From assembly GCA_900455155.1 (NCBI GenBank), contig UGUC01000002.1, forward strand, positions 1,674,001-1,738,000: 64,000 bases of DNA. Direction: 5' to 3'. How positions within the stretch are numbered: the stretch's first letter is position 1; each line of letters starts with the position of its first letter. Below are positions 37,595 to 47,845 of the stretch, piece by piece. The position numbers were made by a program, and so were the translations under genes. Under the pieces are notes generated by a model. The model had not been told where the DNA came from, did no database searches, and saw only the letters and a program-made list of their open reading frames with translations. The stretch comes from Providencia stuartii (lineage in GTDB: Bacteria > Pseudomonadota > Gammaproteobacteria > Enterobacterales > Enterobacteriaceae).

Positions 37595-39047
37595 ATGGAA
37601 AATAAATACAGTCTAAATAAGACATTACCAATCGGTATTAATGAGACAGGTTTTCGTGAAGAATTCGATAGTATGGGGAAAATAAATGTTCCTGCCGACC
37701 GTTATTGGGGAGCACAAACTCAGCGTTCATTACAGCATTTTAATATTGGCAACGATTTAATGCCAAAAGAAGTGTATCACGCTTATGGTTATATCAAAAA
37801 AGCTTGTGCGTTAGTTAACTGTGCTGCTAACCGACTTCCTGAGTGGAAAAAAGAGGCGATTGTTATCGCTGCGGATGAAACTATTAATGGTCAATTGGAT
37901 GAGCATTATCCTCTTTATGTTTGGCAGACTGGCTCTGGCACACAATCGAATATGAATGTGAATGAAGTTATTTCCAATCGTGCAATTCAATTGCTTGGTG
38001 GAACGTTAGGAAGTCAATCGCCCATAGGGCCAAATGATGATGTCAATATGGGGCAGTCATCTAATGATACCTTCCCAACCGCGATGCATATTGCTGCCAT
38101 TTTTGCACTTGATGAGCAATTAATCCCAAGTATTGAAAGTTTAATTGATGTTATTGAGAAAAAAGCCAGCACTTGGATGAATGTAGTGAAAATTGGCCGT
38201 ACTCATCTGGAAGATGCCGTGCCTTTAACTGTTGGTCAAGAGTGGTATGGTTGGGCAGGTCAACTCAGAGATGCTCTCGAAGATATTAAACGTAGTAAAT
38301 TAGATCTTTATAAGCTCGCGGTTGGCGGCACCGCTGTTGGTACAGGTCTCAATGCACCAGCCGGTTTTTTCAAAAGATGTTGCCGATAAAATAGCTGAGT
38401 TGACTCAAAAACCCTTTATTACTGCACCCAATAAATTTACTGCGCAAGGCTCTCTGGATGCGTTAGTCCGCACACACGCATCTATTCGTGGATTAGCTGT
38501 CGCACTCATTAAGATCGCCAACGACATGCGCTGGTTAGCTTCGGGTCCTCGCTGTGGCTTTAGTGAGTTAATTTTACCTTCTAATGAACCAGGCTCTTCA
38601 ATCATGCCAGGTAAGGTTAACCCAACTCAATGCGAAGCAATTGTGATGATAGGTATTCAAGTGATGGGCAATGATACTGCAATCGCCATGTCAGGCAGCC
38701 AAGGTAACTTTGAATTAAATGCGATGCGCCCTGTTATTATCAATAACTTGCTACATTCAATTCGTATTTTAGCTGATGGTTGCCATAAATTTAGAGAGTT
38801 TTCTGTTGAAGATACGCAATTAAATACCGCTAAAATCACTGAGTATGTCGATAACAGTGTGATGTTAGTTACCGCTTTGTCACCTATTATTGGTTATCAA
38901 AATGCGGCGCATATTGCAGAAAATGCCATAGCCAAAAATATCACTTTAAAAGAATCCGCTATTGCTTCAGGAAAAATAAGTGAAGAAGACTTTAATAAAT
39001 ATGTGAATCCAATCGATATGACTGGCAATGGTTTATCGGGTGCTTAA
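37595..39047 (+). pseudogene. fumC: Class II fumarate hydratase, frameshifted (one extra T)
   Basis: Oxygen-stable, iron-independent fumarase interconverting fumarate and malate. Conserved blocks: [62 protein letters not shown], and the fumarase/aspartase signature GSSIMPGKVNPTQ. The frame breaks after NAPAGF; removing one T from 38365-38370 restores [11 protein letters not shown] and a 483-residue chain (family 460-470; the N-terminus carries an extra stretch [14 protein letters not shown]). Almost certainly functional in the organism. Confidence 0.93.
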
Positions 39048-39101
39048 CCCACCTTTTTATGATGATTAAAATAGCAATACCACAGTAAGCAAAACAAGAT
39101 A

Positions 39102-39137
39102 CCCCCTTGAAATAACATTATTATATATTTCAGGGGG
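39102..39137 (+). repeat. GC-anchored hairpin behind fumC
   Basis: CCCCCTTGAAATA...TATTTCAGGGGG, 12 paired bases with one bulge, 55 bases after the fumC stop. No T tract follows; candidate transcript-end structure. The rest of 39048-39620 holds nothing I can support. Confidence 0.5.
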
Positions 39138-39620
39138 AATAGCATAAATGATATATTACCACCTAGTGACATTAAAATTTAGCTTAACCGGATTTTGGCT
39201 TAGACCTATTATTTTCGCTGAGTTCACCCACAAAAAAATACAACTGTGTGGCGTAATTTTGGAATAATCCACCCTTTACACTATTCGCCCTTCGCTGACG
39301 TCTAGTCAATGTACACCACTGTTCTATAATAGAAGCAATATGTATTATGATAGTTTGATCAAGCATTTTATTCACTATGCTGTCGCGGCCGATACACCTA
39401 TACACGTTGGCTAGTTCGCTGTAGAACCAAATTGTTAAAAATAAAATACGTTCGATTTACCCCTTTTTACGGTTGCCATTCCAATAATTTTATTGATTTG
39501 CTATTTAATGCCAATTTAAAATGATTTTTCACGCAATTACATACATTTGATAAATGCAATGGTAAGATCCGCGTAAACCCAATTAATGCTCGTTTATATC
39601 AACATTTATCGGGTTAACAA

Positions 39621-39983
39621 TTGTCATTGCATTATTTAGATCATCAACAGTCAATTCAGCCACCACACTGTGGCATGGTATTAACCCAATACTCGTTGGA
39701 GGAGCGGCTCGAAATGGCAGGACATATGGTACTCATTGGCTGGGCATTATGGGTAAGTCCTTGTGGCACAGATGCCTGTGATGCATTGCCTGTGACTGAG
39801 ACCATTTTTACACAAGATCAGTGTATCACTCGTAAATCTTATCTCGAATCAAAGCGCCCTAACCTCTATTTTATGTGTGGTGAAGTCTATCGCGATAGCG
39901 AAGAAATCAAAAAAGACGATAAGCACAGTGTGCCCGCCCCTAACCCACCATTGCGTGCACTCCCTGAACGTATTTCGCGATAA
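39621..39983 (+). CDS. Hypothetical protein
   Basis: Up to 120 residues with several Cys (VSPCGTDACDALP, TQDQCITRKSY, FMCGEVYRD) and a proline-rich C-terminus. Not recognised. The listed start is a TTG without a good ribosome site; ATG 39675 (MVLTQYSLEERLEMAGHM) is the best alternative. Convergent with the biotin carboxylase gene. I am not sure it is expressed. Confidence 0.4.
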   Translation: MSLHYLDHQQSIQPPHCGMVLTQYSLEERLEMAGHMVLIGWALWVSPCGTDACDALPVTETIFTQDQCITRKSYLESKRPNLYFMCGEVYRDSEEIKKDDKHSVPAPNPPLRALPERISR

Positions 39984-39997
39984 TGGTTATTTAAACG

Positions 39998-40019
39998 GGA
40001 GCAAGTAAACACTTGCTCC
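39998..40019. terminator. Hairpin between the hypothetical gene and the 5-oxoproline operon
   Basis: 9-bp stem GGAGCAAGT/ACTTGCTCC with a 4-base loop, between convergent genes. T content on the minus-strand side is modest. Confidence 0.6.
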
Positions 40020-40027
40020 AGAGTGAA

Positions 40028-41776
40028 CTAGTCATTTATTTCTGCAATTACGCTATCTGCATCAATATAATCACCCTTATTGACAATATATTTCAGCGTA
40101 CCGGCACGGTGAGCGATTACCTGTACTTCCATTTTCATCGCTTCCATGACACCAATAACCTCTCCTTGAGCAACCGTGTCGCCTTCTTCAACTAACCAAC
40201 TAAACAGTACGCCTGAAATAGGGGCATTCACTTGCTGATCTTGTGCGACCGCTTGATGATTCGTTATTGAAGCCTGCTCTGTCGATGGCATCGCTAACCC
40301 AGCTAACCATTGTGTCGGTAAACCAAGCTCACAGCGCTTCCCATCGATTTCAATAAAGGTACGCGTTATTTGTGGGTTATTTTGTGGTAATTGCCGTTTT
40401 GCTGGTGCAATCTCAACAGAAAATTCAGTTTCAATCCAGCGAGTATGCACATTAAATCTTTCACAAAAGTCAGCATGCTCCATCACCGCGCGATGGAAAG
40501 GCAGTACGGATGCCACGCCTTCAATCGAAAATTCGCCTAAAGCACGGCGAGCGCGCTGGATAGCTTGTTCGCGTGTATTGCCAATGACAATCAGTTTTGC
40601 CATTAAAGAATCAAACGTACTTGGGATAGTCGCCCCTGCCACAACACCACTGTCTAAACGGATACCCGGGCCGGATGGGGGATCAAATTTAAGGATAACC
40701 CCCGGTGTGGGTAAAAAACCATTTCCTGCATCTTCTGCGTTAATACGAAACTCAAAAGCATGCCCTCGTGGTTTAGGGGTTTCGCGGATACTTAATGGTA
40801 AACCTTGTGCTATCCGTAATTGCTCAATGACTAAGTCAATCCCTGCGGTCTCTTCGGTAATAGGGTGTTCAACTTGTAAACGCGTATTCACCTCAAGAAA
40901 TGACAATTTGCCATCTTGGCTTAACAAAAATTCGACGGTTCCCGCCCCCACATAATTGGCGTGACTACAAATATCGACAGACGCTTTAATCACTTGTTGT
41001 TGTAATTGTTCTGATAAAAATGGCGCTGGTGACTCCTCCACTAATTTTTGATTTCGTCGTTGTAAAGAACAATCACGCGTTCCCACGACAACCACGTTGC
41101 CAAATTTATCCGCAATAACTTGCGCTTCAATATGCCGAGGATTATGTAAAAACTGCTCTAGGAAACACTCGCCTCGCCCAAAAGCCGCTGTCGCCTCTCG
41201 CACCGCAGAGTGATATAGCTCCTCTACCTCTTCCATGTGCCATGCTACCTTTAAGCCTCGACCGCCACCGCCATAGGCCGCTTTAATCGCAATCGGCAAA
41301 CCATTGGTATGGGCAAATTCAACGACTTCTTTGGCCTCTTTGACAGGCTCTTTGGTTCCTGCCACTAAAGGTGCGCCGACCTGCATCGCAATTTGACGAG
41401 CTTTGACTTTATCACCCAATATGTCAATGGTTTCAGGTTCTGGGCCAACCCAAATCAAGCCCAACCCTTGTACCGCACGAGCAAACTCTGCACGTTCTGA
41501 TAGAAAACCATAACCAGGGTGTACCATGGTTGCCCCTGATTTTTTCGCTACCTCAAGTAATTTATCCATATCCAGATAGCTTTCGGCGGGTGTACTTCCC
41601 GATAATCCATATGCTTCATCCGCCATCTGAACATGCAATGCGTTAATATCGGGATCCGCGTAAACCGCGACTGAATCGAAGCCAATATCCCGACATGCAC
41701 GAATAATGCGAACTGCTATTTCGCCACGGTTTGCGATCAATACTTTATGTTTAGTTTGATTATTCATTGTAGGCAT
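40028..41776 (-). CDS. Biotin carboxylase fused to biotin carboxyl carrier domain
   Basis: 582 residues. ATP-grasp biotin carboxylase (1-450): LIANRGEIAVRIIRACRD, AVYADPD, VHPGYGFLSERAEFA, AAYGGGGRGLKV, EVNTRLQVEHPITEE. C-terminal biotinyl domain with EAMKM (biotin on Lys) near residue 545. Such BC-BCCP chains act with carboxyltransferases like the adjacent PxpB-PxpC fusion, giving the architecture of urea carboxylase split in two. ATG 41776 has GGGA 7 bases upstream and overlaps pxpBC by 17 bases. Last gene of the operon. Generic acetyl-CoA carboxylase is unlikely because accB/accC are separate housekeeping genes. Confidence 0.9.
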   Translation of the reverse strand: MPTMNNQTKHKVLIANRGEIAVRIIRACRDIGFDSVAVYADPDINALHVQMADEAYGLSGSTPAESYLDMDKLLEVAKKSGATMVHPGYGFLSERAEFARAVQGLGLIWVGPEPETIDILGDKVKARQIAMQVGAPLVAGTKEPVKEAKEVVEFAHTNGLPIAIKAAYGGGGRGLKVAWHMEEVEELYHSAVREATAAFGRGECFLEQFLHNPRHIEAQVIADKFGNVVVVGTRDCSLQRRNQKLVEESPAPFLSEQLQQQVIKASVDICSHANYVGAGTVEFLLSQDGKLSFLEVNTRLQVEHPITEETAGIDLVIEQLRIAQGLPLSIRETPKPRGHAFEFRINAEDAGNGFLPTPGVILKFDPPSGPGIRLDSGVVAGATIPSTFDSLMAKLIVIGNTREQAIQRARRALGEFSIEGVASVLPFHRAVMEHADFCERFNVHTRWIETEFSVEIAPAKRQLPQNNPQITRTFIEIDGKRCELGLPTQWLAGLAMPSTEQASITNHQAVAQDQQVNAPISGVLFSWLVEEGDTVAQGEVIGVMEAMKMEVQVIAHRAGTLKYIVNKGDYIDADSVIAEIND

Positions 41777-43368
41777 AAGTATCCCGACTCCCTTCATATT
41801 CTTTAAATACCCCGATTGGGTTAAATTGTATTTGGGCATTAACGGGTAGCTGCCCCGCTAAATCCAAGTGATATTCACATACCGCACCAATAACCGGATA
41901 ACCTCCAGTTAACGGATGGTCATTCAAAAATAAGACCGGTTGTCCATTCGCAGGGATTTGAATTGCCCCAATACACGTTCCCTCACTGGGTAACTCTTGA
42001 TGTATTGCACGCTCAATAGCCGCATCGCCCGCCAAGCGTAACCCGATACGATTGGATGCTGCCGTAACCTGCCATAATTGTGACGTTAACCGTTGTACCG
42101 CCTGTGGAGTAAACCAATCAGTTCGAGGCCCTAAAATGATATCTAGCACCACCACATCACTCGTACTTGGGTAGTTAAATGCAGGTTGTTCATCAAGTGA
42201 AATAGCCGTTGGTTGTTTAAGTGATTTAACCGCTAATGTCTGCCCTACCGTTAATGGTGCAGGCCCTACCTGTGCTAATGTGTCAAAAGAACAGCTACCA
42301 AGAACAGGCGTACTTTGGATGCCACCGCGTATCGCAAAATAGCTACGCACGCCTTTTGTTGCCGTTCCTAAGCGAATAATATCCCCCGAGGCTAAATGAA
42401 TCGCTTGATATTGCTGTGCGTAATAGGTAACACCTTCGGCTGTCGTAATTTCGATATCACAACATGCCCCTGTGACTGCTACCAATAACGGTTTATTTGC
42501 CTGTGCTTTAAAACCCCCTTGGGTAATTTCCAGCACTGCTTCATGGATTGCATTTCCTACCAACCGATTCGCGCTTCGTAGCGCGCCTTTATCCATAGCT
42601 CCGGATTCAGAAATTCCCAATGCAGCCTGCCCTATTCGCCCAATATCCTGTAATAACGTTTGTAATCCTGTGGCAAGGACAGTGATATCACTACGTTGGC
42701 TATCCTTATGATGCTCAACTGTTGGCTGAGGTAGGCTATAGGTGATCCCCGTTTTCGCAGCATCAACAAAATTGACACGATACCCCGGTTTTAACAGTGC
42801 AGGCTCTGTGCGATGTAAATCCCATACAGCCGTTGGTGTAACGCCAATTAATTGCCATCCCCCTGGACTTGCTTGAGGATAGACGCTACTGAACTCGCCA
42901 GCTAAAGCAACAGAGCCAGCCGGAATTCGGATCCGTGGTGATGGCCGACGTGGTACATTTAATTGGGCATTTTTTGCAACCATATAAGCAAACCCTGGAG
43001 CAAAGCCACAAAAAGCCACTTGGTATTCATTGTTAGTGTGTCTTCTTATTACTTCATCAATTGACACCCCTAGGTGTTCAGCAACATCAGCAAGATCTTC
43101 ACCGTTATAGTGAACAGGGATAGTCACCAACTGGCCTAATTTAAGATCCGCCTTCGAAATATCTAACCTTTCAATTTCATCAATGATGATATTGGCATTC
43201 GTAATAACAGGATTAAAGCGAACTAAAAACGGTTCTTGCTGCTGGTGTAATTTCTTCAATCGCAAGCTGACGTGACATGTTACGCAGCACATCCGTCAGA
43301 GCCATTGTCTCTTCAAGACTTTGTAGCTCAATCATAAAAGTGCTTAAATTGACAGGTAAAAATCGCAT
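41760..43368 (-). pseudogene. 5-oxoprolinase subunits B and C fused (KipI-KipA / AHS1-AHS2), frameshifted
   Basis: PxpB (residues 1-225) and PxpC (230-535) in one chain. The true start is ATG 43368 (MRFLPVNLSTFMIELQSLEE) and one base must be removed from the five-A run at 43225-43229 to continue into VRFNPVITNANIIIDEIE; corrected length 535. AHS1 hallmarks: FCGFAPGFAYMVAKN, PRRPSPRIRIPAGSVALAGEFSSVYPQASPGGWQLIG. AHS2 hallmarks: LQDIGRIGQAALGISESGAMD, AIRGGIQSTPVLGS, GPRTDWFT. Starts nine bases after DUF1445. In E. coli pxpB and pxpC are separate. Confidence 0.88.
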
Positions 43369-43377
43369 TAAACCCCC

Positions 43378-44184
43378 TTATACATGATAGGCTGCATCAG
43401 GAATATCCGTTATAAACATATGCCCCGGCGCATGGCTTAAGGCAAATGGGACGCCTGATTTCATCACGGCTGCTTGTGGCGTTACACCGCAAGCCCAAAA
43501 CACAGGTATTTCTCCCTCTTCAATGCGAACTGGATCGCCAAAATCAGGTTGCATAATATCGACAATCCCTAATTGTTCAGGGGCGCCAATATGAACAGGG
43601 GTTCCATGAACCGATGGAAAACGCCCTGTAATACTGACCGCATCCGCTACACGATCCGCAGCGATAGGCCGCATTGAAACCACGAGCTCTCCATGTAATC
43701 GCCCTGCTGGACGGCATAACCGATTGGTTTTATACATTGGCACATTGGTTTTATCTGTGATATGCCGTACATCAATACCCGCTTCTATCAATGAAGTTTC
43801 AAAAGTAAAGCTGCAACCGATTAAAAAAGTCACTAAGTCAGTGTGTTGATGATAAATCTTGCTGGCATCCGTGATCTCATCCACCAGTTTCCCCTGTTGC
43901 CAAACGCGATAACGAGGAATATCCGTTCGCAAATCGGCCCCTTCAGCCAAAATGGTTTGCCAACTCCCCGCTTCGCATACATCCAGTACAGGGCAGCTTT
44001 TCGGATTGCGTTGTGCATACAATAAAAAATCAAAGGCCCAATCACGAGGCAACGCAATCATATTGGCTTGAGTCAATCCAGCAGCCAAGCCCGCCGTCGG
44101 TTTATCAAAACCTTGTCGAATAGCTTCTCTTGCGGCTCTTGCTGCCATAATCGCTTTTTCTGACGCCTTAAATAAACTTGTCAT
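43378..44184 (-). CDS. DUF1445 / UPF0317 putative hydro-lyase
   Basis: 268 residues. Family YcsI/DUF1445; conserved [50 protein letters not shown] and [14 protein letters not shown]. Vertebrate mitochondrial D-glutamate cyclase carries a DUF1445 domain, which links the family to 5-oxo-D-proline/D-glutamate chemistry. Overlaps pxpA by four bases (ATGA), so translationally coupled. The activity of the bacterial protein is inferred, not shown. Confidence 0.9.
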   Translation of the reverse strand: MTSLFKASEKAIMAARAAREAIRQGFDKPTAGLAAGLTQANMIALPRDWAFDFLLYAQRNPKSCPVLDVCEAGSWQTILAEGADLRTDIPRYRVWQQGKLVDEITDASKIYHQHTDLVTFLIGCSFTFETSLIEAGIDVRHITDKTNVPMYKTNRLCRPAGRLHGELVVSMRPIAADRVADAVSITGRFPSVHGTPVHIGAPEQLGIVDIMQPDFGDPVRIEEGEIPVFWACGVTPQAAVMKSGVPFALSHAPGHMFITDIPDAAYHV

Positions 44185-44954
44185 AGGGCCCCTCCCGAAA
44201 AAGCTCTGATTTCAACACCATGCTGTTGTAATAACTCACGCACATTTTGCGCCATCGCTAATGCCCCAGGGCTATCACCATGAACACAAATAGAGCCCGC
44301 TTCGATCGGCGTAAAATCCCCTTCAATTGATATTACTCCCCCTTCATTCACTAATTGCAGCATGCGCTGTGCAACTTGCTCAGGATCATGTAATACCGAA
44401 CCGGCTTCCCGACGGGAAACCAAAGCACCATTAGAGTGATAAGCCCTATCCGCAAATGCCTCTGCAACAACGGTTAACCCTCGCTCTTTGGCCCATCCAA
44501 TCAGTGGCGAGCCTGCAAGTGCAACCAAAACTAACTGTGAATCGATAGCGCATATCGCATCAATAACAGCCATTGCTTGACGCTTATCATGGGCGATGGT
44601 GTTATACAGTGCCCCATGAGGCTTAACATAGCTGACTTGGCAACCAACCGCAGTTGCAAGCCCTTTAAGTGCACCTATTTGATAAATAACATCAGCGCTC
44701 AGTTCATCCGAGGCGATATCCATATTGCGCCGCCCAAAGCCCACTAAGTCTGGATAGCCTACATGTGCCCCTACCGTAACATGGTTCAATTTCGCCGCTT
44801 TTAATGTTCGCAAAATACCTTCTGGCGAGCCTGCATGAAAACCACAGGCGATATTTGCACTACTGACAATTTTCAGCATGGCTGTATCATTGCCCATTTT
44901 CCATTGACCAAAGCTTTCCCCGAGATCACTGTTTAAATCGATGATTTTTTTCAT
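44181..44954 (-). CDS. pxpA: 5-oxoprolinase subunit A (LamB/YcsF)
   Basis: 257 residues. PxpA with PxpB/PxpC opens 5-oxoproline to glutamate with [14 protein letters not shown] start, [70 protein letters not shown] and [16 protein letters not shown] are family hallmarks. 15 bases after the transporter gene, same strand; ATG has a plausible site. Confidence 0.95.
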   Translation of the reverse strand: MKKIIDLNSDLGESFGQWKMGNDTAMLKIVSSANIACGFHAGSPEGILRTLKAAKLNHVTVGAHVGYPDLVGFGRRNMDIASDELSADVIYQIGALKGLATAVGCQVSYVKPHGALYNTIAHDKRQAMAVIDAICAIDSQLVLVALAGSPLIGWAKERGLTVVAEAFADRAYHSNGALVSRREAGSVLHDPEQVAQRMLQLVNEGGVISIEGDFTPIEAGSICVHGDSPGALAMAQNVRELLQQHGVEIRAFSGGAL

Positions 44955-44969
44955 TGTTCTATTTGACCT

Positions 44970-46208
44970 CTATTTCAAGTAGTTAAAAATTGCTTCAACC
45001 GACATAGCCCCCATATACCATGTTAATGCACAGACAATGATACCGGACCATAACAACCAACGTGGATAGTGATAGCCGGACATCAAATCGGCACGTTTCC
45101 ACCCGATATAAACAAAGATGGTTAAACCAATCGGTAAGATCAGACCATTAAACCCACCAGCAAAAACTAATAATGCGGCAGGTGCGGTTCCCATCATTAA
45201 GTAGACCGCCAGCGATATTGCGATAAATAAGATGGTGGCAATATTACGTTGCCTTTCTGTGATGGATTTTTTAAACGCGGTAATGAAACTCATGGAGGTA
45301 TAAGCAGCACCGATAACACTCGTTAATGCAGCCGCCCATAAAATCAACCCGAAAATGCGTAAGCCAAAATTCCCAGCTGCCGCTTGGAAAGCTTGAGAGG
45401 CAGGGTTAGCAGCTTGGCCTGATATATCAATTGTCACGCCACTTGCCACCACACCAAGAATGGCAAGAAATAAAATATAGCGCATTAATCCGACAACTAA
45501 GATCCCTTTAGTTGCAGCGCTTGAAACAACATGGATGTTTTCAACTCCAACAGCCCCTTTATCTAGTAAACGATGGGCGCCGGCATAGCAGATATAGCCC
45601 CCTACCGTACCGCCAACAATGGTAGTAATCATCGCAAAATCAACAGTATCTGGTAGCACGCTTTGGCGTAATGCCTCACCAACAGGTGGATTGGAAGCAA
45701 AGGCCACAAACAGCGTTAAACCGATCATGACTAGGCCTAACAAAATGATCACGCGGTCAATGAAGGTACTCGCTTTACGGGAAGAGAAGATATATATCGC
45801 TAACAAGGCACTGAGCAGCCCGCCCCATTTGGGGTCTAACCCGACAAGGGCATTTAACCCTAATCCAGCCCCTGCGATATTACCGATATTAAAAATCAAA
45901 CCACCAAAAATCACCAATACTGCAAGCAGATAGCCACTTCCGGGGATGGTGGCATTAGCGATATCCGATGAATGCATTTTGGTTAGAGTAACCACTCGCC
46001 AAATATTCTGTTGCACCACAAAGTCAATAATAATGGATGCCAAGATCCCAAAAGCAAACGCGGCTCCTAAGGTGACAGTAAAGGTTGCTGTTTGAGTAAT
46101 AAAACCTGGCCCTATTGCAGATGTCGCCATTAAAAATATTGCCCCAATCAATGAGGTACGCCTATTTTTTATGAACTCCGCTGTGCTGGTACTTTCTTGA
46201 GCTGCCAT
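44970..46208 (-). CDS. NRAMP-superfamily transporter in 5-oxoproline operon
   Basis: 412 residues, 11 TM helices. Opening ATSAIGPGFITQTATFTV resembles the NRAMP core helix 1 in which a metal-binding D-P-G-N is expected; here the stretch is AIGPGF, without the Asp/Asn, and helix 6 metal motif MPH is not seen. I infer a non-metal (organic) substrate, as for NRAMP-related proteins in 5-oxoproline clusters. ATG 46208 is preceded by AAGGAG with 7-base spacing; the in-frame ATG 46214 overlaps that site. First gene of the five-gene operon. Confidence 0.8.
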   Translation of the reverse strand: MAAQESTSTAEFIKNRRTSLIGAIFLMATSAIGPGFITQTATFTVTLGAAFAFGILASIIIDFVVQQNIWRVVTLTKMHSSDIANATIPGSGYLLAVLVIFGGLIFNIGNIAGAGLGLNALVGLDPKWGGLLSALLAIYIFSSRKASTFIDRVIILLGLVMIGLTLFVAFASNPPVGEALRQSVLPDTVDFAMITTIVGGTVGGYICYAGAHRLLDKGAVGVENIHVVSSAATKGILVVGLMRYILFLAILGVVASGVTIDISGQAANPASQAFQAAAGNFGLRIFGLILWAAALTSVIGAAYTSMSFITAFKKSITERQRNIATILFIAISLAVYLMMGTAPAALLVFAGGFNGLILPIGLTIFVYIGWKRADLMSGYHYPRWLLWSGIIVCALTWYMGAMSVEAIFNYLK

Positions 46209-46321
46209 GTGCATACTCCTTTCGGATTGTTTTTGTCGTTATCGATGTTGTGTTAGTTATAAAGGCAATAATCATGCCATTGTTCTACCAATACACATTA
46301 TTGTTAATCTATCTTTAATAT

Positions 46322-46334
46322 ATTGTTGAACAAT
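46322..46334. promoter_or_regulatory. Palindromic operator candidate for the GntR regulator
   Basis: ATTGTTGAACAAT, a 13-base perfect palindrome in the 386-base region between the divergent operon and regulator. GntR/FCD regulators bind short palindromes of this type. No other perfect palindrome of this size was noticed in the interval. Confidence 0.5.
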
Positions 46335-46594
46335 TAATAGTAAATGGCGAATTAACAAGCAATCAAAATCGTGGTTTGCGATTTAAAAATCAAAGACTGA
46401 TCACTTTTTTAACAAAACACATAAATAATTAACATTTTTTGAATGCTAATTACGGCGAAATGCACCATATGAGTGCAAGAAACGATGGATTTGTGCTGAG
46501 CATGCACCAAAAGGAGCCTTGAAGCCGACTAGGGAATATGTGAAGATAAACTCTTACACTGTTCCTCATTGGCTCATACCTAAAACCTATTGAT

Positions 46595-47257
46595 ATGACT
46601 AAACAACCTGTTGTTCAGACCTTAGCTGTTACTATCGCCGAAACGATCCGCTACAAAATCACGGTTGGGGAACTTACGCCAGGCCAACGTTTGTCAGAAG
46701 CCGCTCTTAGTGAAGAATTAGATATTTCTCGTAATACTCTGCGCGAAGTATTTCGTGTTTTGACACAAGAAGGGTTACTTACTTATGCACCAAATAAGGG
46801 CGTATTTGTTTCAGTACCCGATATGGCGGCTATCATCGACATTTACCAAGTACGCCGATTAATTGAATGTGATGCATTGAAGCAAGCCTATGCCATGCAT
46901 CCTGCCGTACAGAAAATGAAGCAAGCCGTCAACGAAGCTCGCGAACAAGAAAAGATGGAAAATTGGATTGGTGTGGGAACAGCCAATATGAAATTTCACA
47001 CTGCCATTGTTGAGTTGTCTGATAGCGAAAGGCTAATTAAGCTTTACCGTAATATCGCCGCTGAGTTACGGCTAGCTTTTGGTCATCTTAATGATCCTAA
47101 GATTCTATATGCCCCTTATATCGATAAAAACCAATCGATATTAGAGTTATTAGACGCCGGGCGTAACCTTGAAGCGGCTGACACATTGAGCCGTTATTTA
47201 GATTTATCAGAGCGAACCTTGCTCGCCGCCTTTAAACGAAAACAAGCCGGCTATTAA
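46595..47257 (+). CDS. GntR-family (FCD) transcriptional regulator
   Basis: 220 residues. N-terminal winged helix (IRYKITVGELTPGQRLSEAALSEELDISRNTLREVFRVLTQEGLLTYAPNKGVFV), then an all-helical FCD ligand domain with metal-ligand-like residues (NMKFHTAIVELS). Divergent from the 5-oxoproline operon, so it is the probable local regulator, with a ligand such as 5-oxoproline or a derivative. Start ATG 46595 gives the usual length; ribosome site weak. Confidence 0.9.
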   Translation: MTKQPVVQTLAVTIAETIRYKITVGELTPGQRLSEAALSEELDISRNTLREVFRVLTQEGLLTYAPNKGVFVSVPDMAAIIDIYQVRRLIECDALKQAYAMHPAVQKMKQAVNEAREQEKMENWIGVGTANMKFHTAIVELSDSERLIKLYRNIAAELRLAFGHLNDPKILYAPYIDKNQSILELLDAGRNLEAADTLSRYLDLSERTLLAAFKRKQAGY

Positions 47258-47581
47258 TTCTCTTTATTAATAAAGTGTGAAAGCCATCAATCTAGTACTG
47301 GTCAATCCTGAGGAATTCAGAGCCTGTTTACGCAAATAGGATCCCCTGCTTTTCTGTTATCAACTATATTGGTAAATAGGAGCAAGATTTCAATAACTCA
47401 GTGCTAATTCTTTCTGGTAAGAGGCATTAATCTATTTTTTGCGATTTAAAGAAAAACTTATCTAAAAGGAATAGCTTGAGTGATTTTACGAGCAGAAGAC
47501 TTCCCTAGATAGTAATAACCTAAATAGGGTAATTACAATGATATATTGTTGAGTATACTATGACGGCGACTATTATATTTT

Positions 47582-47830
47582 TTAGTAACTTAGTTTCATC
47601 TTTACCCGTTTTCTAATTTCTGCTATTCGGTTATCTAGCTCTATACTTTTTGCTAGCGACGTAGAAGCAAGTTCAGATACACTGACATTAAAAACAGAAG
47701 ACAATGCACTAATTGTCTCTATATTTGGGACTTTATTATTTTCAATTCGCTGAATAGTTCTAGTGATGTTAGTTGAACGAATTGTGCTTGAGACTACGCT
47801 CTTTCTAATCTTATTTGTTTAACTTTGTTT
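47582..47830 (-). pseudogene. XRE-family HTH regulator remnant
   Basis: Minus-strand residues can be read as KQIRLERA then an in-frame TAG where Trp is expected, SQAQFVQLT, a shift, and RTIQRIENNKVPNIETISALSSVFNVSVSELAS to the stop at 47582. QRIENNKVP-x-x-x-T-I-x-x-L is a Cro/C1-type helix-turn-helix hallmark. The N-terminal start is missing: the frame runs into the pentapeptide gene leader with a TAA. So it has a nonsense codon, a shift and a lost start, which together argue for true decay. Confidence 0.7.
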
Positions 47831-47845
47831 TCAAGGAAAAATTAC

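Noticed and set aside
39184..39405. 73-codon minus-strand open frame behind fumC
   Set aside because: No ribosome-binding site, basic and low-complexity composition, no family resemblance that I could name; treated as spurious.
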